Shown here: positions 53,123 to 63,157 of the stretch, one piece after another
Position numbering within the stretch: position 1 is the stretch's first letter
Layout of the letters: every line of letters begins with the position of its first letter
Assembly: GCF_902459725.1 (NCBI RefSeq)
Contig: NZ_CABPSH010000014.1
Span: forward strand, 1-64,000
Direction: 5' to 3'
Length of the DNA stretch: 64,000 nt
Source: Pandoraea eparura
GTDB taxonomy: Bacteria > Pseudomonadota > Gammaproteobacteria > Burkholderiales > Burkholderiaceae
Translations under genes and position numbers: made by a program
The notes under the pieces: generated by a model
Database searches by the model: none
What the model was told of the DNA's origin: nothing
What the model saw: the letters and a program-made list of their open reading frames with translations, nothing else

Positions 53123-54850
53123 TTACTGGGCGGCGGGTGGTGTCTCGGGCGGCGTGTCGGTCGTCGGCTTCTCGATGATGACGCGACGGCTGTCCCGCGC
53201 GATGACCTTCATCGGCAGGCCGAGCGTCTCGAGTACCGTGAACTTCTGCGGATCGACCAGTGCGAGCGCCTTGGGCGCCGCCATCCAGACGTCGGCAAAC
53301 TTGTCGAGCGTCGGGATCCAGCTATCCGGCGCTTGCGAAATGCCGAATTCGAGTTCGTCCTGCACCGCCACCATGATCATCGTGTGGCGCAGGTAGAACG
53401 GCATCGTGTGGTCGAGCGTGCCGACCGAGTAGAACGGTGTATCCGGTCCCAGGCGATTCAACTCTGCGCGGACGGCCGGCACCAGATCGATCCCGGAACT
53501 GCTGCGCCCGAAGGCTTCGTGTCCGGAACCGCCGATCATTGCAAACGCCAGCCACGCGCCCGCAAAGGCAATGAGCGCCTGCTTCGTACTGCGCGCGCTC
53601 AGCCAGCGGGCGATCCCCAGGCCGATCAACCCGGCAAAGCTTGCGGCGTAAAGGTAGTACGAGAACGTGCGATAGGCTTCGACCGGGTTGCGACTGTCCG
53701 AGTGATGCGAGAGAAAGACCAGGCACGTCACGATCGTTGCCGCGAACAGCACGGCGGACACGATGAGGTGCTTGCGCAGCGATTCGCGCGAGATGCCCGC
53801 GAGCCCCAGCCCGATGAGCAGTGCCAGGGCCGGCGCGACCGGCAGCACGTACGACAGCAGTTTCGAGTGTGACACCGAGAAGAAGCAGAAGATGAACACG
53901 GCCCAGACCGTGAGCATCAGCACCGGACGAAACCCATTGGCCTGACGCGGCGCGGCGCGCGACGCCGAGACGACGCGCGGAATCATCGACAGCCACGGCA
54001 GGAAGCCGACGATCAGCACCGGCACGAAGTACCACAGCGCGCCGGGACGATGGTGATCCGGCTTCAGGAAGCGGTTGAAGTGCTCGTTGATGAAGAAGAA
54101 TTCGAAGAACGACGGGTTGCGCGCCATGACCGCGGCGAACCACGGCACGGTGACGGCGAGCATCACGATCAGGCCGCTCACAAGGTGCAGGCGCTTCCAC
54201 AGGGCCCAGTCGCGCGAAATCAACGTGTAGATGATGAGGACGGCGCCCGGCAACACCACGCCGATCAGCCCCTTGCTCAGGATCGACAGCCCCATCGCCG
54301 CCCAGCACAGCCACATCCAGTTGCGGACCTGTGTGTCGGTGAGCCCCGGGCGTTGCGCCAGCAGCAGCGAACACAACGCCAGGCCCATCATGAACGACAC
54401 GCCCATATCGAGCACGTTGAAGTGGCCGAGCAGGCTCCACAGCGGTGCGCTCGCCAGCGCCAGCGCGGCGAAGAAACCCGCGCGCGCGCCGAACACACGA
54501 CGGCCCGTATAGCCGATGAGCAGCACGCCGCCGAAACCGGTCAAGGCCGACCACAGACGAGCCTGCCAGTCGCCGAGGCCGAAGATCATGAACGTCAGCG
54601 CGTTCATCCAGGTCTGCAGCGGCGGCTTCTCGAAGTACAGATAGCCGTTGTAGCGCGGGGTGACCCAGTCGCCGGTGGCCAGCATTTCGCGCGCCATCTC
54701 GGCGTAGCGGCCTTCGTCGCTCGGCACCAGGTGGCGCAGGTTCAGTACGCCGAACCAGACCAGCGCGAACACGGCCACCAGCCAGAGCAGGGCGGCAGGA
54801 GAGATCGGCCAGGGTTCCAACCCGGCGTCACGTTGAGGGCGTATGGACAT
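53123..54850 (-). CDS. arnT: ArnT-like lipid A glycosyltransferase (PMT family)
   Basis: A 575-residue inner-membrane enzyme of the ArnT/PMT family, which moves 4-amino-4-deoxy-L-arabinose from undecaprenyl phosphate to lipid A and so lowers polymyxin binding. The catalytic periplasmic acidic loop PSDEGRYAEMAREM (about 43-56), YNGYLYFEKPPLQTW and LSKGL are visible; about 11-12 helices follow. The last 110 residues are soluble. Other lipid-linked sugars are possible. It is followed by a TCS in the same direction upstream, separated by 91 bases. Confidence 0.85.
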   Translation of the reverse strand: MSIRPQRDAGLEPWPISPAALLWLVAVFALVWFGVLNLRHLVPSDEGRYAEMAREMLATGDWVTPRYNGYLYFEKPPLQTWMNALTFMIFGLGDWQARLWSALTGFGGVLLIGYTGRRVFGARAGFFAALALASAPLWSLLGHFNVLDMGVSFMMGLALCSLLLAQRPGLTDTQVRNWMWLCWAAMGLSILSKGLIGVVLPGAVLIIYTLISRDWALWKRLHLVSGLIVMLAVTVPWFAAVMARNPSFFEFFFINEHFNRFLKPDHHRPGALWYFVPVLIVGFLPWLSMIPRVVSASRAAPRQANGFRPVLMLTVWAVFIFCFFSVSHSKLLSYVLPVAPALALLIGLGLAGISRESLRKHLIVSAVLFAATIVTCLVFLSHHSDSRNPVEAYRTFSYYLYAASFAGLIGLGIARWLSARSTKQALIAFAGAWLAFAMIGGSGHEAFGRSSSGIDLVPAVRAELNRLGPDTPFYSVGTLDHTMPFYLRHTMIMVAVQDELEFGISQAPDSWIPTLDKFADVWMAAPKALALVDPQKFTVLETLGLPMKVIARDSRRVIIEKPTTDTPPETPPAAQ

Positions 54851-54941
54851 GAATGGCAGGTTTCCGGTCTTGATGAATAGGGTGAATGTCGTAAATGTGG
54901 CGAATGAGGTGGTGAATGAGGTGGCGAATGACGATCAGCGA

Positions 54942-56324
54942 TCAGTGGACGGGGCTACCGGCCGCATCGTGCCCACGTCGGGCCGTATCAGGGTTAGGCA
55001 GCGTCACGCGCACATGCAGGCCGCGCGGTGGCGTCGGACTCGCGTCATGCAGCGTTACCCGGCCGCCAAGGCGTTCGACGATTGCGCGCACGATGGCGAG
55101 TCCCAGGCCCGTGCCTTCGCCGCCGTGATCGCGGGCTTCACGCTGGTCGCTCGCGCGGTAGAACGCGTCGAACACTCGCTCGCGCTTGTCTGCGTCGATC
55201 CCCGGGCCCGAGTCGATCACGTCGATGACCACGTCGGTCGCCGTGGCCGACAGGCGCACACCGACGGCACCACCCACCGGCGTATAGCGCACGGCATTGC
55301 CGACGAGATTGCTCAGTAGCGTGACAATATCGCGTTTCGCCCCCATGACGCACAGGATGGGGCGGCCGGGGGCAGCCTGAGACGTATCCACCAGATCGAG
55401 CACGATCTGCTTGCGGTCCGCCAGCACGAACACGTCTTCGAGCGCTTCGTGTACGGCGGGCAGCAGCGTGAGCGGCGTGGCGGCAACCGTCGGGGCGCTC
55501 TGGGCCCGCGCGAGGGTCAGCAATTGTTCGAGCAGCGCGCGTGTACGGCGCAGCCCGCTCTTGAGCTTGGTCAGGCGGTGGCGCGTCTCGGTATCGAGCG
55601 GCACCGGATCGAGCGCCCTGTCGAGGTTCTCGGACTGGATCACCAGGGCGGTCACCGGCGAGCGCAATTCGTGCGCGGCGTCGGCCACGAATCGACGCTG
55701 TTCGTCGAGTGCCTTGGCCAGCCGGGCCAGCAACCGATTGATCGACACAATGAACGGCTCGATCTCGGTGGGTGCGCCTTGCGCGTCGAGTCCGCGCAAA
55801 TCGGTATCGCGCCGGGTGTCGACATCGTCGGCCAGCCGCTGCACCGGCCGCCACGCGCGGCGCACCGTCAGGACGATGGCGCCAATGAGCAGCGGTACGA
55901 ACCCGACAAACGGCAGCGCGGTTCGCACGCCGCTGTTGCGGGCAATCTCGTTGCGTCCTTCCGTCGGCTGGGCGACGACGATACGCAGGTCCGGCGCAAT
56001 GGTTCGTACGAAAGCACGCCACGTGTGCTCGCCGGTACTGACCGTGTGAAACCCGTCGGCCAGTGTGACCGGGAAGGTGCCGCCGAGACGCTGCACCGTG
56101 AGGCGGTAGTCGTGATCCTCGACCGGCAGGCCATGCATGGCGCTGTCGGCCCCGGCCAGATTGCGGGTGTCGACGAGTGCGGCGAGTTGCAGCAGTTGAT
56201 CGTCCTGAAAGCGGTAGGCCTCGCGAAAGGCCGACGCGTAGGACACGAAGCCCGCGACGATGGCCAGTCCCAGCGCACAGGCCGAGAGCGTGACCACCAG
56301 GCGCGACTGCAGGGAACGCATCAT
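54942..56324 (-). CDS. Sensor histidine kinase (PmrB/QseC-like)
   Basis: A 460-residue membrane kinase: helices about 8-30 and 136-156 with a periplasmic domain between, HAMP-like region (about 155-210), His218 in AAHELRSP and the ATP domain (NLVGNAVRYTP; GEGTGLGLAIV). It starts in an ATGA overlap with the regulator stop and precedes the arnT-like gene, so cationic peptide or metal sensing is a good guess. Substrate and signal are not shown. Confidence 0.92.
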   Translation of the reverse strand: MMRSLQSRLVVTLSACALGLAIVAGFVSYASAFREAYRFQDDQLLQLAALVDTRNLAGADSAMHGLPVEDHDYRLTVQRLGGTFPVTLADGFHTVSTGEHTWRAFVRTIAPDLRIVVAQPTEGRNEIARNSGVRTALPFVGFVPLLIGAIVLTVRRAWRPVQRLADDVDTRRDTDLRGLDAQGAPTEIEPFIVSINRLLARLAKALDEQRRFVADAAHELRSPVTALVIQSENLDRALDPVPLDTETRHRLTKLKSGLRRTRALLEQLLTLARAQSAPTVAATPLTLLPAVHEALEDVFVLADRKQIVLDLVDTSQAAPGRPILCVMGAKRDIVTLLSNLVGNAVRYTPVGGAVGVRLSATATDVVIDVIDSGPGIDADKRERVFDAFYRASDQREARDHGGEGTGLGLAIVRAIVERLGGRVTLHDASPTPPRGLHVRVTLPNPDTARRGHDAAGSPVH

Positions 56325-56980
56325 GGCTTGGGCACCAGCCAGCCGGCGCCGCGGATATTACGAATGACGTCCGCGCCGAGTTTCTTGCGAATCGAATGGA
56401 TCAGGAAGTCGATCATGTTGCTCTCGATCTCTTCGCCCCAGCCGTACAGACGGTGCTCCAGCGTGTCGCGCGAGAGGATCGTGCCCGGGCGCAACAACAG
56501 TGCGTGCAGCAGAGCGTATTCGCGTGCCGAGAGGACGCAGTGGTTCTCGCCGAAACTGGCTTGATGGGTGGCGGGATCGAGGACCAGCGCGCCGTTGGTC
56601 AGCACCGGCGCGGCAACGCCTGCCTGCCGGCGAATCACGGCGCGCATGCGCGCCAGCAACTCGCCCACTTCGAACGGCTTCACGACGAAGTCGTCGGCGC
56701 CGAGGTCGAGCCCCTGGATGATGTCGTCGGCGCCGTCGCGGGCCGTGACCACGATGATCGGCGTGCGTCCGCCGGCCGCGCGGTGCGCCCGCAGCACTTC
56801 CCAGCCGTCGCGCCCGGGCAGGCCGAGGTCGAGCAGCATGAGATCGTAGGCGTGTGCGGCCAGCGCCGCGAGCGCGGCGTCGCCGTCGCGACACCAGTCG
56901 GCCGCATACGAGGCGTCCTTGAGCGCCTGCATCATGGCCTCACCGATCATGGTGTCGTCTTCTACGAGCAATATCCGCAT
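56321..56980 (-). CDS. OmpR-family response regulator (PmrA/QseB-like)
   Basis: A 219-residue regulator: acidic pair EDD (7-9), Asp51 (LLLDLGLPGRDG), Lys in VVKPFE near 101, winged helix from about 125 (LSAREYALLHALLLRPG; IHSIRKKLGAD). I start it at 56980, where the receiver domain begins, not at 57061. It is first in the regulator-kinase unit and may control the arnT-like gene downstream. Confidence 0.93.
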   Translation of the reverse strand: MRILLVEDDTMIGEAMMQALKDASYAADWCRDGDAALAALAAHAYDLMLLDLGLPGRDGWEVLRAHRAAGGRTPIIVVTARDGADDIIQGLDLGADDFVVKPFEVGELLARMRAVIRRQAGVAAPVLTNGALVLDPATHQASFGENHCVLSAREYALLHALLLRPGTILSRDTLEHRLYGWGEEIESNMIDFLIHSIRKKLGADVIRNIRGAGWLVPKP

Positions 56981-57329
56981 GGTTTTCCGAACGCTTCCCG
57001 ACGTCGCCCCAAGGACGAACGCCCGATGTCCCGCAAGTCGCGCAGGACGGCACGGGCGCACGATAGCGCGCGAGAATTAGGAGAAACTTAGTCCGCGACG
57101 AGGTACGCCCGCGCGACTATGCCATGCAAACCGTTAGCCAATCAATGACTTAGCAAGGTTTTTTCACGTAACGTCGTCACGGCGAGGCTGCCGCGACTTC
57201 GCTTTGAGGCTTCGCTGACGCCGATTCTCGTCATTTCACGGCGGCTCGCGAGGTACGGATGGCGACGGAACGACGGAAAAGCAGCAGGCCGGCTAGCGCC
57301 GGCCCAACCGTCTGAACTACCTGCCCGGT

Positions 57330-57472
57330 GGCGGATCCTCGGACATCCGGGCATCCGAACGCCCGAACGCCCGAACATCCGAGTGCCCGAACATCCGAGT
57401 GCCCGAGTGCCCGAGTGTTTGCGCATCCCGGCATCCCGGCATTCCCGCATTCGGGCGTTCGGGCGTTCGGGC
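57330..57472. repeat. 8-bp tandem arrays forming inverted arms
   Basis: On the left, octamers of the CCCGAACG, CCCGAACA, TCCGAGTG and CCCGAGTG types repeat (about 57353-57416). On the right, TTCGGGCG octamers repeat (about 57450-57472). GCCCGAACGCCCGAAC (57361-57376) is the exact reverse complement of 57457-57472, so a long hairpin with an 80-nt loop can form just past the metE stop. The rest of the 57062-57488 spacer holds no supported gene. Confidence 0.88.
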
Positions 57473-57488
57473 ACTGCGGCGGCGGGGG

Positions 57489-59777
57489 TTACTGCGCGCG
57501 CAGCGTCTTCGCCGCGGCCACCATGTTTTGCAGTGCCGGGATCACTTCGGCCCACTGGCGCGTCTTCAGACCGCAGTCCGGGTTGACCCACAGACGTGAG
57601 GCCGGAATGCGCTCGGCCGCCTTGCGCATGAGCGACACGATGTGGGCTTGAGTCGGGATGTTCGGCGAATGAATATCGTAGACGCCCGGGCCGATCTCGT
57701 TCGGGTACTGGAACGAATCGAAGGCGTCCAGCAGTTCCATGTCCGAGCGCGACGTTTCGATGGTGATGACGTCGGCGTCCATGTCGGCGATGGCCGCGAT
57801 GATGTCGTTGAACTCCGAATAGCACATGTGCGTGTGGATCTGCGTGTCGTCTTGCACGCCGTTCGCGGTAATGCGGAACGACTCGACAGCCCAGTCCAGA
57901 TAGGTTTGCCACTGGGCGCGGCGCAGCGGCAGACCTTCGCGAAGGGCCGCTTCGTCGATCTGGATCACGCGCACGCCCGCTCGCTCCAGATCCAGCACTT
58001 CCTCACGAATCGCCAGCGCCAGTTGGTAGCACGACACCGAGCGGGGCTGATCGTCGCGCACGAACGACCAGTTCAGGATCGTGACCGGGCCGGTCAGCAT
58101 GCCCTTCATCGGCTTGTGGGTCAGCGATTGCGCGTAGCGGATCCACTCGACGGTCATGGCCTTCGGGCGGCGGATATCCCCGAACATGATGGGCGGCTTC
58201 ACGCAACGCGACCCGTACGACTGCACCCAGCCGAACTGGCTGAAGGCGTAGCCGTCGAGCTGCTCGCCGAAGTACTCGACCATGTCGTTGCGCTCGGCTT
58301 CACCGTGCACGAGCACATCCAGGCCCAGGGCCTCCTGCTCGCGCACGCTGCGCGCGATCTCGGCCTGCATCGCAGCGACATAGTCGGCCTGATCCAGTTC
58401 GCCGGCCTTGAACTGGCTGCGGGCGGTACGGATTTCCGGGGTTTGCGGGAACGAGCCGATCGTCGTGGTCGGGTAACGCGGCAGGTTCAGCGCGGCGGCT
58501 TGCTTCTCGGCGCGCACGGCGTATGGGTGTTGGCGGCGGCCCAACGAGGCTTCGATCTTCGCCACGGCGTCCTTGACGGCCGGGTTGTGCACGCGCGGCG
58601 AGGCGCGACGGCTCGCGATGGCGGCGGCATTGGCGGCCAAGTCAGCGCGCACGGCGTCGCGACCCTCGTTGATGGCGCGCGCCAAGACCGTCACTTCGGC
58701 GAGTTTTTGCCGGGCGAAGGCCAGCCATGACCGGATTTCGGCATCGAGTTTCTGCTCGCTGTCCAGATCGACCGGCACGTGCAGCAGCGAGCACGACGGC
58801 GCGACCCACAGGCGATCGCCCAGCGTCCGGGCGACCGGCTCCAGCCAGTCGAGCACGGCGGCCAGGTCGGTCTTCCAGATGTTGCGGCCGTTGACCACGC
58901 CGAGCGACACGACGGCGTCGGCGGGCAGGGCGTCGATGACCCTGGCGACTTCGTTGCGGGCGTTCACGGCATCGAGATGCAGGCCATCGACGGGCAATCC
59001 GCAGGCCAGCGGCAGGTTCTCCTGCAGTTCGCCGAAATACGTGGCGAGCAGGCGCTTGACCGGCAAGGCAGCGAGCGCGGCGTACGCCGTCTGGAAGGCC
59101 TGTTGCCATTCGGCGCTCAGTTCGGTGACCAGGATCGGCTCGTCGATTTGCACCCACGCCACGCCCTGCTCGGCGAGCGTCTCGAGCAGCTTCACGTAGA
59201 CCGGCAGCAGGCGCGGGAGCAGGGCCAGCTTGTCGCTGTCGTCCTTGGTCTTGCCGAGCCACAGGTACGTGACCGGGCCGAGGATGACAGGCTTGGCTTT
59301 CACCCCGGCCGCGCGGGCCTGCGTGAGTTGTTCGACCAGACGCGATGCGTCGAGCGCAAAGGTCGTGGCGGTGGAAAATTCCGGGACGATGTAGTGGTAG
59401 TTCGTGTCGAACCACTTGGTCATCTCTGCGGCGGCGACGCCGCCGCAGCAGGCCGCGTGCGCTTCAGCGCCGTGGGCGGATCGTCCTCGGGCGACGCGGA
59501 AGTAGTTGTCGAGCGCATCGCCATGGAAGCCTTGCACACGCTCGGGCAGGTTGCCCAGCGTGAAGCTCATGTCGAGGACTTGATCGTAAAAGGAGAAATC
59601 CCCGACCGGTGCCAGATCCAGGCCGGCTTGATCCCGCCAGTGACGCAGGCGCAGCGATGCGCCGAGCGCGGTCAGGTCGTCGCGCGACGATTGCCCCTTC
59701 CAATACGCTTCCAGACCGAACTTCAGTTCACGCTTCGCGCCGATGCGCGGAAATCCCAGGTTGTGTGTCGTTGCCAT
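57489..59777 (-). CDS. metE: Cobalamin-independent methionine synthase
   Basis: A 762-residue enzyme that transfers the methyl group from methyltetrahydropteroyl-triglutamate to homocysteine. Zinc ligands are visible: His and Cys in HTHMCYSEF, Glu in TIETSRSD, Cys in NPDCGLKTR, with the usual N- and C-terminal barrels ([24 protein letters not shown]). The length matches E. coli MetE. No cobalamin riboswitch was seen upstream; a MetR-like site was. Confidence 0.97.
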   Translation of the reverse strand: MATTHNLGFPRIGAKRELKFGLEAYWKGQSSRDDLTALGASLRLRHWRDQAGLDLAPVGDFSFYDQVLDMSFTLGNLPERVQGFHGDALDNYFRVARGRSAHGAEAHAACCGGVAAAEMTKWFDTNYHYIVPEFSTATTFALDASRLVEQLTQARAAGVKAKPVILGPVTYLWLGKTKDDSDKLALLPRLLPVYVKLLETLAEQGVAWVQIDEPILVTELSAEWQQAFQTAYAALAALPVKRLLATYFGELQENLPLACGLPVDGLHLDAVNARNEVARVIDALPADAVVSLGVVNGRNIWKTDLAAVLDWLEPVARTLGDRLWVAPSCSLLHVPVDLDSEQKLDAEIRSWLAFARQKLAEVTVLARAINEGRDAVRADLAANAAAIASRRASPRVHNPAVKDAVAKIEASLGRRQHPYAVRAEKQAAALNLPRYPTTTIGSFPQTPEIRTARSQFKAGELDQADYVAAMQAEIARSVREQEALGLDVLVHGEAERNDMVEYFGEQLDGYAFSQFGWVQSYGSRCVKPPIMFGDIRRPKAMTVEWIRYAQSLTHKPMKGMLTGPVTILNWSFVRDDQPRSVSCYQLALAIREEVLDLERAGVRVIQIDEAALREGLPLRRAQWQTYLDWAVESFRITANGVQDDTQIHTHMCYSEFNDIIAAIADMDADVITIETSRSDMELLDAFDSFQYPNEIGPGVYDIHSPNIPTQAHIVSLMRKAAERIPASRLWVNPDCGLKTRQWAEVIPALQNMVAAAKTLRAQ

Positions 59778-59874
59778 GTTCTCTTATGACGCTTGCCGCC
59801 AGATGAAGGAAATCGTGACGACGATCATAGAGATCCCGCTTCATGAATGAAAATGGTCTTATTTTGGATTGGCG

Positions 59875-59887
59875 TTAATTATTTTCA
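59875..59887 (-). promoter_or_regulatory. MetR-like binding site
   Basis: On the minus strand TGAAAATAATTAA matches the MetR consensus TGAANNTNNTTCA with one mismatch, about 100 bases before metE. TTCATGAATGAA (59840-59851, plus strand) is a second palindromic element nearer metE. MetR with homocysteine activates metE in enterobacteria; no metR gene is in this window. The rest of the 59778-60150 spacer shows nothing else. Confidence 0.4.
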
Positions 59888-60150
59888 TGATTGAGGTTCG
59901 ACGGGTACAGAGCGCTAGCGTGAGACGTCTTGCAACCTTTGGGGAAGGGCGAGCGCCGTCGAATTCAGTGCATGGTCGTGCAGCACGCCAAAGGTTGGGG
60001 CTGCCAGGGAAAAACGCACGCCTGAGTTGGGGAGCGGCAAGGCGCTGGCCGATGGCGAATCAAGCGGATTCGGTGTTACGCTCGTGCGACATCGCGGGAG
60101 GTGCCTACGGCATCTCTCGCCCCCGTCAGCCTCTTGTCTTTGCCAACGTC

Positions 60151-60744
60151 ATGAAGAAACGTGAATTCCTCGCCGGTGCCGCGGCCCTCGGCGCGTCGCT
60201 GCCGGGGTTCGCCAAGGCGCCCGCTACGTCGGGGTCTCCCGCGACCACGCCGCTCGTCACGATCAGTGGCGCTATCGGGCGTCACAATCGCGGCGCTGTC
60301 GATCCCGCGCTGGATCAACTCTTTCACAAGCAACTGGTGAAATTCGATGCCGCGTATGCGCTCGACTTCGGCATGCTGACGCGCCTGCCCGCGCAGACGA
60401 TACGTCCGACATTGGAATACGATGCTCGAGCGCACACGTTGAGAGGCCCACGCCTGAGCGATGTTCTCGTGCAGGCCGGCGTCCCCGCCAATCCACAGAC
60501 GCAGGTGCTGTTGCGCGCCATCGACGGGTACATCGTCGCGACCACGCTGGCGCAATTGCGCGAGTACCGATTCCTGCTCGCCACTCACCTGGACGACAAG
60601 CCGCTCGCGCTCGGTGGCCTGGGGCCGCTGTGGGCCGTCTACGATCCGGCGGCGATCCCCATGCTGGCTGGAAAACCGCTCAGGGAGCAGTTCGCGCTTT
60701 GCCCGTGGGGCATCTATCACATCCAGATCAACGCCGTCTCCTGA
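60151..60744 (+). CDS. Exported molybdopterin-fold protein (sulfite-oxidase-like domain)
   Basis: A 197-residue periplasmic protein with a signal peptide (about 22 residues, MKKREFLAGAAALGASLPGFA). The mature part resembles the compact oxidoreductase molybdopterin-binding family (VTISGAIG, RGPRLSDVLVQAGVP, RAIDGYIVATTLAQL). The cofactor-ligand Cys of true sulfite oxidases is not visible at the expected place, so binding is doubtful. The ATG at 60151 has no clear ribosome site. It is divergent from metE. Confidence 0.7.
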   Translation: MKKREFLAGAAALGASLPGFAKAPATSGSPATTPLVTISGAIGRHNRGAVDPALDQLFHKQLVKFDAAYALDFGMLTRLPAQTIRPTLEYDARAHTLRGPRLSDVLVQAGVPANPQTQVLLRAIDGYIVATTLAQLREYRFLLATHLDDKPLALGGLGPLWAVYDPAAIPMLAGKPLREQFALCPWGIYHIQINAVS

Positions 60745-60796
60745 GCCGGCCGCGCGTTGACACGGGGGCTCAGGACGTAACAGCGGATGGGGTGGG

Positions 60797-61804
60797 TCAG
60801 GACGCGTCGGCGCCGAGGGCGGGGCGACGCAGGGCAAGCCGCCTGGCGATGCGTCCGAAGGCGCGCAGTTGTTGCGCGATCACGCCCATCCCATACCGGC
60901 GCGAGCGGCCTTCGGGGGCGGGAAGTTGATCGCGGATGCCGGTCGGCTCCACGGCGCGCACCCAGGATGCGGTGCCCAACACCATGTCCCACCAGGGAAA
61001 CAGCACGCCGAAGTTGCAGCCGTAGCGGGTGCCTTCGTGTCCATAGCCGATGGCGTGGTGCCGACGGTGAAACGTCGGGCTCACGATCAGGCGTTCGAGC
61101 ACCGGGCCGAACGGTAGGCGCGCATTCACGTGCTGCACGCTCTGCAGGAAATTGCCCACCGCCACGAGCACGACGTACTGCGCGGGTTGCACCCCGATGA
61201 ACAGGGCGATCGATGCAAAGAACGCGGCTTGCAGCATGTCGTCGAGGAAATGGTTGCGGTCATCGCACCACATCGACATCTGCCGCTGGCTATGATGTAC
61301 CGCGTGCAGCTCCCACCAGACCCCGAAGCGATGCTGCCAGCGGTGATACCAGTAACCCGCGAAGTCGAGCACGACCAGGTAGAGCAGGAACGACACGAGC
61401 GGTTGATCCGTCACACCCGGGTAAAGCCCATCCAATTCAATGCTCGGCAGCCCGCGAATCACCATCTCGCTTTGCAACGCGTTAAACACCGGTTGCAGCA
61501 CAAGAAAGAAGAACAGGTTGAGAATCCCGAGTTTGGCGATCCAGGTGTAGATCACGTCGGCGCGCACCTGACGGCGGTCCTGCCACCGCTCGACGGGACG
61601 CAGCGCCTCGAGCGGGCGCAGCAGCGCATACGTCACACCAATCTGGAAGACCCCGACGAGCACCCAGTACAGCGCGTCGTAGATGTCGTCGTCGTAGCCC
61701 ATCAGGTTGAAGTGGAACAGCAGCGGCTGCACTACGTCAACATAGACGAGCGTCTGCACGGCAGAGATGCCGCTGTCTACGAAGTTGATGGCTTCCTGAA
61801 TCAT
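60797..61804 (-). CDS. Sterol desaturase / fatty acid hydroxylase family protein
   Basis: A 335-residue integral membrane diiron enzyme. The histidine boxes are HRWQH (154-158), HAVHH (167-171) and HRRHH near 245, with several hydrophobic segments before them. Family members hydroxylate or desaturate fatty acids, sterols or carotenoids; the bacterial substrate is usually unknown. It follows the YVTN protein gene in the opposite order only by position, ending tail to tail with the molybdopterin-fold gene. Confidence 0.9.
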   Translation of the reverse strand: MIQEAINFVDSGISAVQTLVYVDVVQPLLFHFNLMGYDDDIYDALYWVLVGVFQIGVTYALLRPLEALRPVERWQDRRQVRADVIYTWIAKLGILNLFFFLVLQPVFNALQSEMVIRGLPSIELDGLYPGVTDQPLVSFLLYLVVLDFAGYWYHRWQHRFGVWWELHAVHHSQRQMSMWCDDRNHFLDDMLQAAFFASIALFIGVQPAQYVVLVAVGNFLQSVQHVNARLPFGPVLERLIVSPTFHRRHHAIGYGHEGTRYGCNFGVLFPWWDMVLGTASWVRAVEPTGIRDQLPAPEGRSRRYGMGVIAQQLRAFGRIARRLALRRPALGADAS

Positions 61805-61816
61805 CGGGTGGCCTCG

Positions 61817-62839
61817 TCAATCCGGATTCGGCGAAAGTACGGGAGCGCGATCCGCAAAGAAAATACCATGCGGCGACCGGTTGACGGCGATGCGATCGAT
61901 GAGCTTGCGTGTTGTCAAATCAATCACGCCAACGTGGCGCGCAAATCGGAATGTCACCCAAAGATAACGCTTGTCGGCCGACAATTCCATATCGTCCGGA
62001 CCCGGCATCAGACCGGTGATGTCGGCCACCTTGGTCAGCGACTCGTAATCGAGAATACTGATTGTGCTCTCGACACGGTTGCTCACGGCGATGTGACGGC
62101 CATCGGCGAGCGAGCGGAAGTTGTGGGCTCCGCGCCCCGTGGGGATGCGCTTGACCACCTTCTGTGTTCGCCAGTCGACCACGGCCACGTCGTCCTCGCC
62201 CGTCATCCCGACGAGCAGGTACTTGTCGCCCGGCGTCATCCACAGCCCGGCAGGCGTCTTGCCCAGCGCCATGCGCCACTTCACCGTCTGCGTCGGGAGG
62301 TCGATGGCGGCCAGCTCGCCCGTGTCCTGTATGGTCACGAACACCGTCTTGCTATCGGACGTGAACGTCATGTGGCTGGGTGTCTTCGCCAGCGGAATGC
62401 GCTTGGCGATCGAGAAATTCTCGCCGTCGTAGTGGTAGACGTCGAGACGGTCCAGACGCAGTGCCGTCGTGACGAACCATTTGCGGTCGGGCGAGAACCC
62501 TAGCTGATACGGGTCTTCGATGTCGGCAATCTGGCGTTGTAGTTTGCCGGTGTTCGGATCGAGGAACATCAGGCTGTTCGAGACCGAATTCGCCACGATC
62601 AAGGAACGCTTGTCGGGGGTGATCATCAGGTGATGCGGCTCTTTGCCCGTCGGCATGGTGCCAACGACCTTGTGCGACGCCTGATCGATGAGGGAGAGCT
62701 GAGCGGCGCCGGAATCGAGCACGATGACGGTGCCGGCATGGGCGGGCGAGAGCGGGAGCGCTGCGGCGACCAGGACTGAGAGCGTCGCCAGGGGGCGGGC
62801 ACGGCCGGTCAGCCGGGAAAACTTGAGAGAAAACACCAT
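61817..62839 (-). CDS. Exported YVTN beta-propeller protein (YncE-like)
   Basis: A 340-residue periplasmic propeller. Signal peptide of about 35 residues ends SPAHA. Repeats of the YVTN type follow (VVGTMPTGKEPHHLMITPD, LVGMTGEDDVAVVD, FRSLADGRHIAVSN), each closing a beta blade. YncE-like proteins bind DNA or metals or act as redox partners; function unclear here. The start at 62839 fits the signal peptide, unlike the ORF from 63121. It ends 12 bases from the desaturase gene on the same strand, so they may be co-transcribed. Confidence 0.88.
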   Translation of the reverse strand: MVFSLKFSRLTGRARPLATLSVLVAAALPLSPAHAGTVIVLDSGAAQLSLIDQASHKVVGTMPTGKEPHHLMITPDKRSLIVANSVSNSLMFLDPNTGKLQRQIADIEDPYQLGFSPDRKWFVTTALRLDRLDVYHYDGENFSIAKRIPLAKTPSHMTFTSDSKTVFVTIQDTGELAAIDLPTQTVKWRMALGKTPAGLWMTPGDKYLLVGMTGEDDVAVVDWRTQKVVKRIPTGRGAHNFRSLADGRHIAVSNRVESTISILDYESLTKVADITGLMPGPDDMELSADKRYLWVTFRFARHVGVIDLTTRKLIDRIAVNRSPHGIFFADRAPVLSPNPD

Positions 62840-62939
62840 GAGAGCCTGGGGTGGGGCGTAGGACGGTAACGCAGGGCCGGTAAGCCAAGCGTCGATTCCT
62901 TCGTTAAACGCACCACGTGCCCCGCCCGTTGACAGAAAA

Positions 62940-63110
62940 ATGGGACGGTACGCGACGAAACGCAGCAAAACGAGACGACGCGTAGCGACGCTGGACGACG
63001 CGGGGTGACAGGCGGCAGCACGGGGCGGCACGGGGCGGAATGAGGCGGCATGAGGCTGCACGACGCGGCATGAGGCGAAATGAGGTGCGATGCTGCGGGA
63101 TGCCTCGATC
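62940..63110. repeat. Degenerate 9-10-bp tandem array
   Basis: Units such as GGCGGCATGA, GGCGACGAAAC and GGCGGAATGA recur with changes through the spacer upstream of the propeller gene. Periodicity is clear between 63020 and 63075. No frame stays open with sensible composition. The 62840-63157 spacer holds nothing else. Confidence 0.65.
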
Positions 63111-63157
63111 CGCCGGCTCATCCCCTGCCTAATCCGATTGGGGTACGCCGCCGCTTA

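Noticed and set aside
57328-57651. Small proteins encoded by the octamer arrays after metE
   Set aside because: The repeated unit is not a multiple of three and the frames overlap metE in antisense.
59778-59870. Cobalamin riboswitch upstream of metE
   Set aside because: No B12-box-like sequence or fitting structure was seen in the short leader.
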